From: Sphaerisporangium rufum
Lineage (GTDB): Bacteria; Actinomycetota; Actinomycetes; Streptosporangiales; Streptosporangiaceae
DNA length: 56,708 nt
Direction of reading: 5' to 3'
NCBI RefSeq assembly: GCF_016863395.1
Contig: NZ_BOOU01000042.1
Coordinates: 1 to 56,708, forward strand
Shown piece after piece: positions 1 to 9,841 of this stretch (positions within the stretch are counted from its first letter, which is position 1; every line of letters starts with the position of its first letter). A model generated the notes under the pieces. That model was given only the letters and a program-made list of their open reading frames with translations, made no database searches and had not been told where the DNA came from. Both the position numbers and the translations under genes were made by a program.

Positions 1-29
1 CCGAACGCAGCACGAGCGGAGCGAGCGCC

Positions 30-69
30 AAAAAACACAGCAGCGCCCACACCGGCAGGCGTGGGCGCT
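30..69 (-). terminator. Rho-independent terminator of the DUF4287 gene
   Basis: Read on the minus strand, a nine-base-pair stem (AGCGCCCAC pairing with GTGGGCGCT, arms at 42-50 and 61-69) is followed after a few bases by a run of six T (bases 30-35 on the plus strand are A). It lies 16 bases beyond the stop codon of the minus-strand gene at 86-319, which fits an intrinsic terminator. Confidence 0.75.
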
Positions 70-85
70 TGAGGACGGGATGGGG

Positions 86-319
86 CTACAGGAAGCCCAT
101 CCGGGAACGGCGCTGCCGCTCGTGCTCGATGACGATCGCGGCGGCGTAGCCGTGGGTCAGCCCGTGCTCGTCGGCGAGCCAGTTGGCCCGCTCGTCACAG
201 CGTAGGAACGACGGGCCGTTGTCGATGGCTTGGAACCACTCCGGGAGTGCACGACCCGTGATGTCCGGGACTCTGGCGATCAGCTTGTTCTGCAGCTCCG
301 GTGAGTGGTTCAACGACAT
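86..319 (-). CDS. Small DUF4287-type protein
   Basis: A 77-residue cytoplasmic protein of unknown function. The pattern TGRALPEWFQAI, then a short linker, then WLADEHGLTHGYAAAIV resembles the DUF4287 family, in which a T-G-[KR]-x-x-x-x-W motif precedes an E-H-G-[LV]-x-H-G-x-A segment. I chose the ATG at 317-319 because GGAGGT lies five bases upstream; the longer frame running to 364 would place that Shine-Dalgarno inside the coding region. It stands alone, with its own terminator downstream and the Bax-inhibitor gene's terminator upstream. No signal peptide, membrane segment or catalytic motif is visible. The family call is by eye and moderately sure; no function should be inferred from it. 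Confidence 0.6.
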   Translation of the reverse strand: MSLNHSPELQNKLIARVPDITGRALPEWFQAIDNGPSFLRCDERANWLADEHGLTHGYAAAIVIEHERQRRSRMGFL

Positions 320-470
320 GGGCACCTCCATGAGTGAAGCCTCTTTTGCTAGACACTGCATCACCGACTCCGGGATGGCAAGACCTGGGCGGCCTGCCTT
401 TTCTTCCCGGGGTAGATCATCGGTCGCTGGTAGTGGGCGTACCCACTGCGTGCACGGCCATGCGACGCGA

Positions 471-503
471 AACGCCCCGCCGGAGAACCGGCGGGGCGTT
501 TTT
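471..503. terminator. Bidirectional terminator between DUF4287 and Bax-inhibitor genes
   Basis: A perfect inverted repeat, AACGCCCCGCCGG at 471 onward pairing with CCGGCGGGGCGTT, encloses a four-base loop and is followed by TTTT on the plus strand. It sits ten bases downstream of the minus-strand gene ending at 513. Confidence 0.8.
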
Positions 504-512
504 GACGTGGAT

Positions 513-1301
513 CTAGTCGTTGTTGAAGAAGTAGCTGACGAAGCGGAGGATCTCCAGGTAGATCCAGACCAGGCTGACCGTGAGGCCGAAGGCCATCAGC
601 CAGCTGTAGCGCTCCGGCACGCCCGCGCGGACGCCCTGCTCGACGGCGTCGAAGTCCAGGAGCAGGAAGAAGCAGCCGAGCAGGATCATCGCGACGCTGA
701 AGATCCAGCCGATCGGGCTGTCGGTGCGCAGGCCGAGGCCGCCGTCGGTGAAGATGCTCGCGATCCAGTTGACCAGCATCAGTCCGATCGCGGCGAACCC
801 GGCGGCGACCACGAACTTGATGAACTTCGGCGTGGGCCGGAAGATCTTGAGCGCGTACACCGCCAGCGTGCCGCCGAAGGCGACCATGGTGCCGAGGACC
901 GCCTGGAAGACGATGCCATCGAAGCGGTCGTTGTAGTAGTTGCTGATCACCCCGATGGCCAGCCCGTAGGAGACGGAGTAGCCGAGGATCAGCGCGGGGT
1001 TGGTGCTCTGCTTGAACGACACGATCAGGCCGAGCACCAGGCCGACGATCACCGCCGGGAAGATGATCACCGCGCCGAGGTTCAGGTACCAGGCCAGCGC
1101 GGCGGACGCCACCAGGGTGCCCAGGGTGATGAACCCGCGGACGACGACGTCGTCGATGGTCATCGGCCGGGCGGCGGTGGGCGGGGCGTACGCCGGCGCG
1201 TCGTACATGCTCTGCAGGTATTCGGGGCTCGCCTGGGGGCCGCCCCATGCCTGGCGGCCGTTCCGGCCCAGCTTCCCGATGACCGGGTTCTTGCTCTGCA
1301 T
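513..1301 (-). CDS. Bax inhibitor-1/YccA family membrane protein
   Basis: A 262-residue integral membrane protein. After a polar N-terminus of about 45 residues there are six or seven hydrophobic segments, and the sequence ends in a helix with FVSYFFNND. This length and layout match the bacterial BI-1/YccA (TMBIM) family, whose members are membrane proteins linked to ion leak or to FtsH regulation; the substrate in actinobacteria is not established. The ATG at 1299-1301 is chosen because GGAGG lies six bases upstream; the upstream in-frame GTG overlaps that GGAGG. It is monocistronic, with a strong hairpin after the stop codon. The family assignment is fairly firm; the physiological role is unknown. 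Confidence 0.85.
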   Translation of the reverse strand: MQSKNPVIGKLGRNGRQAWGGPQASPEYLQSMYDAPAYAPPTAARPMTIDDVVVRGFITLGTLVASAALAWYLNLGAVIIFPAVIVGLVLGLIVSFKQSTNPALILGYSVSYGLAIGVISNYYNDRFDGIVFQAVLGTMVAFGGTLAVYALKIFRPTPKFIKFVVAAGFAAIGLMLVNWIASIFTDGGLGLRTDSPIGWIFSVAMILLGCFFLLLDFDAVEQGVRAGVPERYSWLMAFGLTVSLVWIYLEILRFVSYFFNND

Positions 1302-2063
1302 CAATGCCTCCACTGCGACCTGCGTCTGCCTGTGCGGCTCGGCCGTACAGGCGGTGCCGCCTGGCGCGTTCAGCTCTTAAGTGTCCGGTGGCGGTGGGGG
1401 AGGCCCCTGCCGTGTTCCGCCGCCGGCACCGGCATCCCAGCTCCAGCGGCAACGGGTACAACGACGTATGCCGCTCCGAAGTTCCGGCACGCGCCCACTT
1501 CCCGGCGTATTTTCCGATCTTCCACCCGCGGCGCCGGCCGCGGGCCCCGCGACGGGCGGAACCGGCGGGAGATGCGACGGGCGAAGCGGCGGGACGCGGC
1601 GGGGTGAAGCGGCACGGGCCGAGCCCGGCGAGGGCCTCCCCCGGCCGGGCCCGCGCCACCGGTGCGCGCCATGGAGAAGGCGCACCCAGGTTCTGTCCTG
1701 CCTATAACACCAAGGAGAGTCCGACTTTAATCGATATGTCGGGTAGTAAACTCTTCGCATTATCCGGCGAACCGGCAACTGATTACTTGACCCCGCCACC
1801 AGGGCCACTGTGGAAGGTATCCCTTTCGATGCGCCGACGACGCATCTAGGCGAGTAACGGCACCTCATCCCCTTTACCGCTTCGACAAGGGGGCCCAAAG
1901 CGCATCCCGCGGCCCGCGCGCTCATCGTTCGACGACATCACGGAACGGTAACGATTTGCCGAGCGGCGCAACGGATCCCCCGCTGCCATCGGGCGATCGG
2001 CGCGCGGAAGCGGAGAAGCGGATGCGGAGGCGGTCCCGGCGACGTTTGATATAGCGGCACGGG
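1302..2063. other. Long intergenic stretch without a supported gene
   Basis: These 762 bases lie between the Bax-inhibitor gene and the tRNA. Open frames here lack ribosome binding sites and family resemblance. The part from about 1690 to 1850 is clearly less GC-rich than its surroundings and contains CTATAACACCAAGGAGAG, which looks like a box and a Shine-Dalgarno, but the only nearby ATG (1736) is too far from it and opens a frame of just 37 codons. A short hairpin (CCCCTT...AAGGGG) lies near 1870-1890. A small RNA is possible but not shown. Confidence 0.4.
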
Positions 2064-2136
2064 TGCCCCCGGTGGGACTCGAACCCACACTGGAACCCTT
2101 TTAAGGGGTTTGCCTCTGCCATTGGGCTACGGGGGC
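2064..2136 (-). tRNA. Type I tRNA with anticodon UAA (identity uncertain)
   Basis: The minus strand folds into a canonical 73-nucleotide cloverleaf: acceptor GCCCCCG/CGGGGGC, D arm starting GCCC, anticodon stem AACCC/GGGTT with loop CTTAAAA, five-base variable loop CCAGT, T arm GTGGG-TTCGAGT-CCCAC and discriminator A. CCA is not encoded. By position the anticodon is UAA, reading the Leu codon UUA. Genuine bacterial tRNA-Leu has a long variable arm, which is missing here; acceptor and body look more like actinobacterial tRNA-Lys. The charging amino acid therefore cannot be assigned from the sequence. Confidence 0.85.
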
Positions 2137-2326
2137 GCCGTAAATCATACGTAACGGACCACACTTGCGTAACGGGTCAGAGCCAACGTCTGTGCTCTTC
2201 CATCCGTTGTGCGCAAGATAACGGTATCCGTCACGCGCTCCCGTGACTCGGTCAATGCCCAACAGACCACCCAAGAAGCCCAATTTCTCCCTACGTCGCC
2301 AAGGTTATGCCCCGGCAGAACAGTAC

Positions 2327-2358
2327 GACCCGCGCCCCCGGCGAGGGGGGCGCGGGTC
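2327..2358 (-). terminator. Terminator hairpin of ndh
   Basis: Thirteen-base perfect arms (GACCCGCGCCCCC and GGGGGCGCGGGTC) with a six-base loop lie 15 bases beyond the ndh stop codon. There is no T run, as is common in high-GC actinobacteria. Confidence 0.65.
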
Positions 2359-2372
2359 GCAGGTATCGGCCG

Positions 2373-3692
2373 TCAGCCGGTGGTCGCGGCGGCGCGGAAC
2401 TCCTCCCGCGGCGACTCGATCTCACCGAGTGAGACGGTCTCCCGCTTGAAGAACAGCGCGAGCGTCCAGTCGGCCACCACGCGGACCTTGCGGTTCAACG
2501 TCGGCACCCGGGACAGATGGTACGTGCGGTGCATGAACCACGCAGGCAATCCGTGCAGCTTGATCCCGTAGACGTTGGCGACGCCCTTGTGCAGGCCGAG
2601 ACCGGCCACCGAGCCCGCGTACCGGTGCCGGTAGTCGCGCAGCGGCCGGCCCCGCACCGTGCTGACGATGTTGTCCGCGAGCACCTTCGCCTGCCGCACC
2701 GCGTGCTGGGCGTTCGGCGCGCAGTACTGTCCGGGATTGGTGAGGTCGGGCACCCCGGCCACGTCGCCCGCGGCGAAGGCGTCGCGGGTGCCCACCACGG
2801 TCAGCCGGGGAGAGGTCTTGATCCGGCCCCGCTCGTCCAGCGGCAGGTCCCCGGCGTGGGCCACCGGGCTCGGCTTCACACCCGCCGTCCACACGATGGT
2901 GGCCGACTCGAAGGTCTCCCCGTCCGACAGCACCACCCGGCCGCCCTCGCAGGACTTCAGCAGCGTGCGCATCTTGACCTCGATGCCGCGGGCCCGCAGC
3001 TGCTCCAGCGTCCAGGCGCCCATCTCGGGGCCGACCTCCGGCAGGATGCGGTCGCTGGCCTCCACGAGCACCCAGCGCAGGCCGTCCTCGCTCAGGCTCT
3101 CGTAGTAGCGCACCGCGTCGCGGCCCATGTCCTCCAGCTCGGCCAGGGCCTCGACGCCGGCGAAGCCGCCGCCGACCACCACGAAGGTGAGCGCCCGCCG
3201 GCGCACCTGCTCGTCGTCGGTGGAGTCGGCCCGGTCGAAGAGCGCCAGCACCCGGTTGCGCAGCGCGATGGCCTCGCCGACGGTCTTGAACCCGATGGCC
3301 GCGTCCGCCAGGCCCGGGATGGGCAGCGTGCGGGAGACCGAGCCGGCCGCCATGACGATGATGTCGTAGGACAGCTCCTCGCTCGGCCCGGCGGCCGGCT
3401 GGAAGGTGACCGTCTTCTCGGCGTGGTGGACCTTGGTGACCCGCCCGTTGAGGATGCGGACCTTGGGCAGCATCCGGCGCAGCGGCGTGACGACGTGCCG
3501 GGGGGACAGGTTGCCCGCGGCCGCCTCCGGCAGGAAGGGCTGGTAGGTCATGTAGGACTGCGGGTCGATGATGGTGATCCGCACCTCGCCGGACCGCAGC
3601 TCGCGGCGCAGCCGGTGCTGCAGCCGCAGGCCCGTGTAGAGACCGACGTACCCTCCGCCGACGATCAGGATGTGCTTCGTCTTGTGGTCCAC
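2373..3692 (-). CDS. ndh: Type II NADH dehydrogenase (NDH-2)
   Basis: A 439-residue flavoprotein that oxidises NADH and reduces quinone at the inner face of the membrane without pumping protons. The N-terminus has an FAD-binding dinucleotide fold (ILIVGGGYVGLYTG, about residues 8-21). A second Rossmann motif for NADH (VVVGGGFAGVEALAELE) begins near residue 170, and an AGDVAG FAD signature lies near 305. The C-terminal part carries the amphipathic region expected for membrane attachment. I prefer the GTG at 3690-3692 because AAGGGG lies seven bases upstream and because a perfect Rex-type operator covers the codons of the longer frame. An ATG at 3713 is the alternative. Regulation by the NADH/NAD ratio through Rex is strongly suggested. 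Confidence 0.92.
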   Translation of the reverse strand: MDHKTKHILIVGGGYVGLYTGLRLQHRLRRELRSGEVRITIIDPQSYMTYQPFLPEAAAGNLSPRHVVTPLRRMLPKVRILNGRVTKVHHAEKTVTFQPAAGPSEELSYDIIVMAAGSVSRTLPIPGLADAAIGFKTVGEAIALRNRVLALFDRADSTDDEQVRRRALTFVVVGGGFAGVEALAELEDMGRDAVRYYESLSEDGLRWVLVEASDRILPEVGPEMGAWTLEQLRARGIEVKMRTLLKSCEGGRVVLSDGETFESATIVWTAGVKPSPVAHAGDLPLDERGRIKTSPRLTVVGTRDAFAAGDVAGVPDLTNPGQYCAPNAQHAVRQAKVLADNIVSTVRGRPLRDYRHRYAGSVAGLGLHKGVANVYGIKLHGLPAWFMHRTYHLSRVPTLNRKVRVVADWTLALFFKRETVSLGEIESPREEFRAAATTG

Positions 3693-3718
3693 GTGAGTGC
3701 CCCTTTGCGGCATGGTCG

Positions 3719-3738
3719 CTTGTGAAACCATTCACAAG
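3719..3738. promoter_or_regulatory. Rex operator upstream of ndh
   Basis: TTGTGAAACCATTCACAA (3720-3737), extended by a flanking C/G pair, is an exact match to the published Rex half-site pattern TTGTGAA-N4-TTCACAA. It ends 27 bases before the preferred ndh start, where a bound repressor would block transcription. Rex is the actinobacterial NADH/NAD sensor and ndh is a classical target. Confidence 0.85.
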
Positions 3739-3923
3739 CATACGTCACAACCAGATCTCGCCGCCAATCGGCCATGGGCGAAAGTCTGGAATATATTGAC
3801 CTTTGGCCCTGATCGACAGGAGATTTTCCGGGGAACACCGGTCGACCAGCGCACAGTGACGGACATCACGTCCACCGGCCGGTCGGGCCCCCTGTTCGGC
3901 ACCTACCCCGGATCCGCTCCGGG

Positions 3924-4724
3924 TCAGTCCCGGGCGGCCAGTTCGGCGGCCCGGGCGAACACCTGGTCCAGCATCGCCTCGGTCACCCGGCCGGTGAAGG
4001 TGTTCTGCTGGCTCGGGTGGTAGCAGCCGAGCAGCCGCACCACCCGGCCCGGTCCGGCGATCTCGTACTCGACGCCGTGCCCGAACGCCGGCCGCGGGCG
4101 CGGCACCTGGAACCCGGCCGCGCGCAGCGCCGGCCACCCCGCCTGCCAGGCGTACCCGCCGAGCGCCACCACCACCCGCACCGTGCCGGCCACCAGCTCC
4201 AGCTCCCGGGCCAGCCAGGGCTCGCACGCGGCGCGCTCCTCGACCGACGGCTTGTTGGCCGGCGGGGCGCACCGGACGGCCGCCACCACCCGGGCGCCGA
4301 TCAGCCGCTGCCCGTCCCCGGCGTGCGTGCTGGTGGGCAGCGCGGCGAATCCGGTGCGATGCAGCGAGGCGAACAGCCAGTCGCCGCTGCGGTCCCCGGT
4401 GAAGATCCGCCCGGTGCGGTTGCCGCCGTGCGCGGCGGGCGCCAGGCCGACGATCAGGACACGCGGGTCGGCCGCCCCCCACCCCGGCACCGGCCGGCCC
4501 CAATAGGTCTGCTCGGCGAACGCGCGCCGCCGCACGTCGGCGACGTGCTCGCGCCACTCCACCAGCCGCGGGCAGGCCCGGCACACCGACTCGCGCGCGG
4601 TCAGCTCGCCGAGCGTGCCACTGCCGGCGGCCAGCACGGCCACCTCGGCCGGGGTACGCGCCACCGGGGTCTCGGGGCCGGCCGGATCCTCCGGCCGGCC
4701 GCTGCCGGGGGGCACCGAGCTCAT
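3924..4724 (-). CDS. Family 5 (UDGb-type) uracil-DNA glycosylase
   Basis: A 266-residue base-excision repair enzyme that removes uracil, and in this family often hypoxanthine, from DNA. Motif A is [14 protein letters not shown] (93-106), followed by IFTGDRSG; the C-terminal motif [12 protein letters not shown] lies near 236-247. Four cysteines (C48 and C51 in C-x2-C, one in VRCAP near 150, one in LGCYHPS near 233) are spaced as in the iron-sulfur subgroups. As in family 5, motif A lacks the catalytic Asp or Asn of other UDG families. The first 40 residues are a low-complexity Pro/Gly tail. The ATG at 4724 has GAGGG five bases upstream. It follows ppx on the same strand after 62 bases. Confidence 0.88.
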   Translation of the reverse strand: MSSVPPGSGRPEDPAGPETPVARTPAEVAVLAAGSGTLGELTARESVCRACPRLVEWREHVADVRRRAFAEQTYWGRPVPGWGAADPRVLIVGLAPAAHGGNRTGRIFTGDRSGDWLFASLHRTGFAALPTSTHAGDGQRLIGARVVAAVRCAPPANKPSVEERAACEPWLARELELVAGTVRVVVALGGYAWQAGWPALRAAGFQVPRPRPAFGHGVEYEIAGPGRVVRLLGCYHPSQQNTFTGRVTEAMLDQVFARAAELAARD

Positions 4725-4786
4725 GCCGCCCTCACCCGAGGGCTCGTCCGGGGGCTCGTACCGGGCTCGGCGGGACCCATGCCCGC

Positions 4787-5698
4787 TCAGGCCACCAGGC
4801 CGTGGGCGATGCCGTCCAGGATGTCGTGCTCGCTCACCACGACCTCCGGCAGGCCGTACCGGCGCACGATGTGGTCCAGGACCAGCGCGCCGGCCCCGAT
4901 GACGTCGACCCGGCCGGGGTGCATCACCGGGATCGCCGCCCGCTCGTCGTGCGTCATGGCCAGCAGCCGCTCGCTGATCTCGTGAACCTGCTCGGCGCCG
5001 ATGCGCGCGCCGTGGATCCGCGCGGGGTCGTAGGCGGGCAGGTCGAGCGCGATGCCGGCCACCGTGGTGACCGATCCGGCCAGGCCCACCAGCGTGGCGG
5101 CCCGGGTCACCGGCACCACGGCGGTCACCCGGTCCAGGGCCGCCTCGATGTCGGCGATGGCCGCGGCCACCGCCTGGGTGGTCGTCCCGCCGGCCAGGTG
5201 CCGCTCGGTGAGCCGCACGCAGCCGATGTCGACCGAGATGGCGCTCTCCACGTCCCGGGTGCCGAGCACGAATTCGGTGGACCCGCCGCCGATGTCCACC
5301 ACCAGGACCGGCGTGGCCAGGCCGCTCACGCCGGCGGTGGCGCCGAGGAACGACAGGTGCGCCTCCTCCGACCCGGTGACCACCTCGGGCGGCACCCCGA
5401 AGATCTCCCGCACGCCGGCCGCGAAGTCGTCGCGGTTGGCCGCGTCCCGGGTGGCGCTGGTGGCCACCACCCGCACCCGCTCGGCGCCGTGCTCGGCCGC
5501 CAGCGCGGCGTATCCGCGCATCGCGGCGAACGTGCGCTCCAGCGCCTCGGGAGACAGCGTGCCCGTGCGGTCCACGCCCTCGCCCAGCCGGACGATCTCC
5601 ATCCGGCGCTCGACGTCGGTCAGCGTGCCGTCGTGCACGTCCGCGACCAGCAGCCGGACCGAATTCGTGCCGCAGTCGACCGCGGCCACCCGTGTCAT
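4787..5698 (-). CDS. ppx: Exopolyphosphatase, Ppx/GppA family
   Basis: A 303-residue member of the ASKHA-fold Ppx/GppA family, of the short actinobacterial type, which hydrolyses terminal phosphate from polyphosphate or pppGpp. The phosphate-1 motif [14 protein letters not shown] lies at residues 8-21, [13 protein letters not shown] (phosphate 2) near 135-148, and GLAGSVTT further on. The start ATG overlaps the DUF501 stop codon as ATGA, so the two are translationally coupled. The gene belongs to the run ftsB-like - DUF501 - ppx that is widely conserved in actinobacteria. Whether polyphosphate or pppGpp is the main substrate cannot be told from sequence. It forms a polyphosphate theme with ppk1 and the CHAD protein in this window. 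Confidence 0.9.
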   Translation of the reverse strand: MTRVAAVDCGTNSVRLLVADVHDGTLTDVERRMEIVRLGEGVDRTGTLSPEALERTFAAMRGYAALAAEHGAERVRVVATSATRDAANRDDFAAGVREIFGVPPEVVTGSEEAHLSFLGATAGVSGLATPVLVVDIGGGSTEFVLGTRDVESAISVDIGCVRLTERHLAGGTTTQAVAAAIADIEAALDRVTAVVPVTRAATLVGLAGSVTTVAGIALDLPAYDPARIHGARIGAEQVHEISERLLAMTHDERAAIPVMHPGRVDVIGAGALVLDHIVRRYGLPEVVVSEHDILDGIAHGLVA

Positions 5699-6246
5699 GC
5701 GTCCTCCGGTGATTCTCCGGCCCCGTCACCGGCCGCCTCGGGCCCGCCGGGCACCGCCACGCACGGGCCGTCCTGCCACCACTTCGGCAGCGCGTCGAGC
5801 GCCTCGCGGCCGAACGGGTTGGCACCCGGCACCGCCAGCTCGTGCCCCACCAGGGCGTGCAGGCACTTCACCCGGCCGGGCATGCCGCCGGCGCTCTGCA
5901 TGTCCGGCGGCAGCGGCGCCACCCCGGCCTCGGCGGCGGCCCGGTCCCGGCGCGCGACGTAGTCGGCGTGTGCCCGGGCGTAGGCCTCGGCGAGCTCGGT
6001 GTCCTCGGCCAGCCGGGCCTGCATCCGCTTCATCAGCCCGGAGGACTCCAGGGTGCCGATGGCCGACGCCGCCCGCGGGCAGGTCAGGTAGTAAAGGGTC
6101 GGGAACGGCGACCCGTCGGGCAGCCGGGGTGCCGTCTCCACCACGTCCGGCAGCCCGCAGGGGCAGCGGTGCGCCACCGCCCTCAGGCCCCGCGGCGGGC
6201 GGCCGAGCTGACCTTCGACCGCGGCCGCGTCGGCCGGATCCACCAT
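5695..6246 (-). CDS. DUF501 domain protein
   Basis: A 183-residue soluble protein of the DUF501 family. Typical features are the early segment [25 protein letters not shown], the [12 protein letters not shown] stretch, and near residues 125-145 [17 protein letters not shown], with conserved Cys and His residues that could bind metal. The function is unknown; it is nearly always encoded between ftsB/divIC and ppx in actinobacteria, as here. The ATG at 6244-6246 follows AGGAG by six bases; the upstream GTG in frame overlaps that Shine-Dalgarno. The C-terminal 30 residues are acidic and Gly/Pro-rich. Confidence 0.85.
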   Translation of the reverse strand: MVDPADAAAVEGQLGRPPRGLRAVAHRCPCGLPDVVETAPRLPDGSPFPTLYYLTCPRAASAIGTLESSGLMKRMQARLAEDTELAEAYARAHADYVARRDRAAAEAGVAPLPPDMQSAGGMPGRVKCLHALVGHELAVPGANPFGREALDALPKWWQDGPCVAVPGGPEAAGDGAGESPEDA

Positions 6247-6270
6247 GTCCACTCCTGAGATGATCTACGG

Positions 6271-6687
6271 TCACGGCGCCGGGGTGCGCCCCGGCTCCAC
6301 CCGCCGGCCGGTGCCCCGGTCGACGGCCTCGATCGACTCCCACACCGTCTGGTACCAGGGAGCCTTCGCCTGCGGGGGGGCGCCGGCCGCCGGCGACCGG
6401 GACCCGCGGGCCGTGTCCTTCCAGACGTAGCACTTCTCGCCCGCCCGGCAGTAGTGCAGCCGGGACCGTGCCTCCCGGCTGATGTAGCCGGGATCCTGCA
6501 GCAGCCTGCTGCGCTCGCCGAGCTCGCGCAGATCCTCCAGCGCCTCGGCCCGTTGCTGCTCCAGCTGGGCGATCTGGCGGCGCTGCGCGATGAACTCCCG
6601 CACCGGGTAGGCGAGGCTCATCGCGATGGCGCACACCACGACCGCCAGGATCGCGGCCCGGCCGGTCAGCTGCGGTCGCTTCTTCAT
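6271..6687 (-). CDS. FtsB/DivIC-like septum formation initiator
   Basis: A 138-residue bitopic division protein. A short basic cytoplasmic end (MKKRPQ) is followed by one membrane helix (about 12-30) and a coiled coil rich in Gln, Glu and Arg (about 32-60), then the family's RSRLHYCRAGEKCYVW stretch (about 73-88) and a Pro-rich tail. Members form a complex with FtsQ and FtsL at the septum. It lies directly after eno in the order mazG-eno-ftsB that is common in actinobacteria. A hairpin between eno and this gene may reduce read-through. The family call is firm; the pair of Cys residues in the extracytoplasmic part could form a disulfide. Confidence 0.85.
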   Translation of the reverse strand: MKKRPQLTGRAAILAVVVCAIAMSLAYPVREFIAQRRQIAQLEQQRAEALEDLRELGERSRLLQDPGYISREARSRLHYCRAGEKCYVWKDTARGSRSPAAGAPPQAKAPWYQTVWESIEAVDRGTGRRVEPGRTPAP

Positions 6688-6705
6688 GGCCCTCCCCGTT
6701 TCCCC

Positions 6706-6733
6706 GGCCCGCCCGGACGAACCCGGGCAGGCC
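6706..6733 (-). terminator. Hairpin between eno and the ftsB-like gene
   Basis: Eleven-base arms with one wobble (GGCCCGCCCGG and CCGGGCAGGCC) around a six-base loop lie just beyond the eno stop codon. This is probably a terminator or attenuator for eno. No T run is present. Confidence 0.55.
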
Positions 6734-6744
6734 GTAGGGAAAAC

Positions 6745-9123
<2,379 letters not shown>

Positions 9124-9786
9124 TCACTGGCCGGTGGCCGGGTCCGGCTCGCCCTGGCCGCCGCCCTGGCCCTGGCCGCCGGCCGGCGCCTCGGCCTGGG
9201 CGGGCGCGCCGAACCGAGGCTCCTCGACCAGGCCGCGCTGGGTGTCCCAGGTGCCGTAGCGGTGCGCGACCTTGATCGGGATGGTGTCGAGCTGCTGGAA
9301 CAGCTTGGCCTGCGCGGCCTGCTGGGAGGCCTGGTCGGTCAGGTTGGCGCCGAACCGCTCCAGCGACTTCTGGTAGATCAGCGCGGTGCGGATCCACTCG
9401 CGGGTCTCCGACGGCGGCACGCCGCGGATCAGCGCGTTCGGCCCGATCTTCTCCAGGCCGCCCTGCTCGGCGACGAACTTGTCCAGGTCGCCGTCGCTCA
9501 CTGTGACCCCCTGCCGCTCGGCGAACTGCCGGAACTGCCGCATCTGCACCAGCTGCAGCAGCACGGCCTGCGGGACGGAGGACTGGATCTGCAACTGGTC
9601 CGGCGGGATCTTCGCCGTCCGGACGGCGTTCTGGAACTCCACGACGTCGGCGTTGAGCCGCGCGGTGGTGATGCGCTCGCCGCCGACGGTGGCCGCGGTG
9701 CCGACCCCGACCGGCGAGGAGCAGGCGGTCAGCCCGGCGGTCGCGGCGGCCGCGGCGAGCAGCACGCGCAGACGATTCGACTTCAC
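9124..9786 (-). CDS. SurA N-terminal domain lipoprotein
   Basis: A 220-residue exported lipoprotein. A basic N-terminus and hydrophobic stretch end in the lipobox LTAC with the acylated Cys at residue 22. The region from about 33 to 165 resembles the SurA N-terminal chaperone fold (ATVGGERITTARLNADV, then ERQGVTVSDGDLDKFVAEQG). There is no PPIase domain. The C-terminus is a Gly/Gln/Pro-rich tail. Such genes sit between mfd and mazG in many actinobacteria. A role as an extracytoplasmic folding factor is likely but not shown. It is the first gene of a short operon with mazG, one base apart. Confidence 0.85.
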   Translation of the reverse strand: MKSNRLRVLLAAAAATAGLTACSSPVGVGTAATVGGERITTARLNADVVEFQNAVRTAKIPPDQLQIQSSVPQAVLLQLVQMRQFRQFAERQGVTVSDGDLDKFVAEQGGLEKIGPNALIRGVPPSETREWIRTALIYQKSLERFGANLTDQASQQAAQAKLFQQLDTIPIKVAHRYGTWDTQRGLVEEPRFGAPAQAEAPAGGQGQGGGQGEPDPATGQ

Positions 9787-9841
9787 TAGCGGTCCCTTCG
9801 ACAGACGCGGGTAACTTTACTCGGCCGCCGCCACCGGCCGT

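Noticed and set aside
183-1659. Long open frames on both strands across the Bax-inhibitor gene
   Set aside because: They are shadows of the real gene at 513-1301. Their products are Arg/Gly/Asp-rich with no family resemblance, as expected from very high GC at third positions.
1736-1849. Possible 37-codon peptide gene after AAGGAGAG near 1713
   Set aside because: The Shine-Dalgarno-like sequence lies about 18 bases from the ATG, the peptide resembles nothing I know, and no terminator follows it.
2064-2136. Reading the odd tRNA as an ochre suppressor or as normal tRNA-Lys
   Set aside because: With T at position 33 the anticodon is UAA (reads UUA), not UUA (which would read the stop codon UAA) and not UUU or CUU for Lys.
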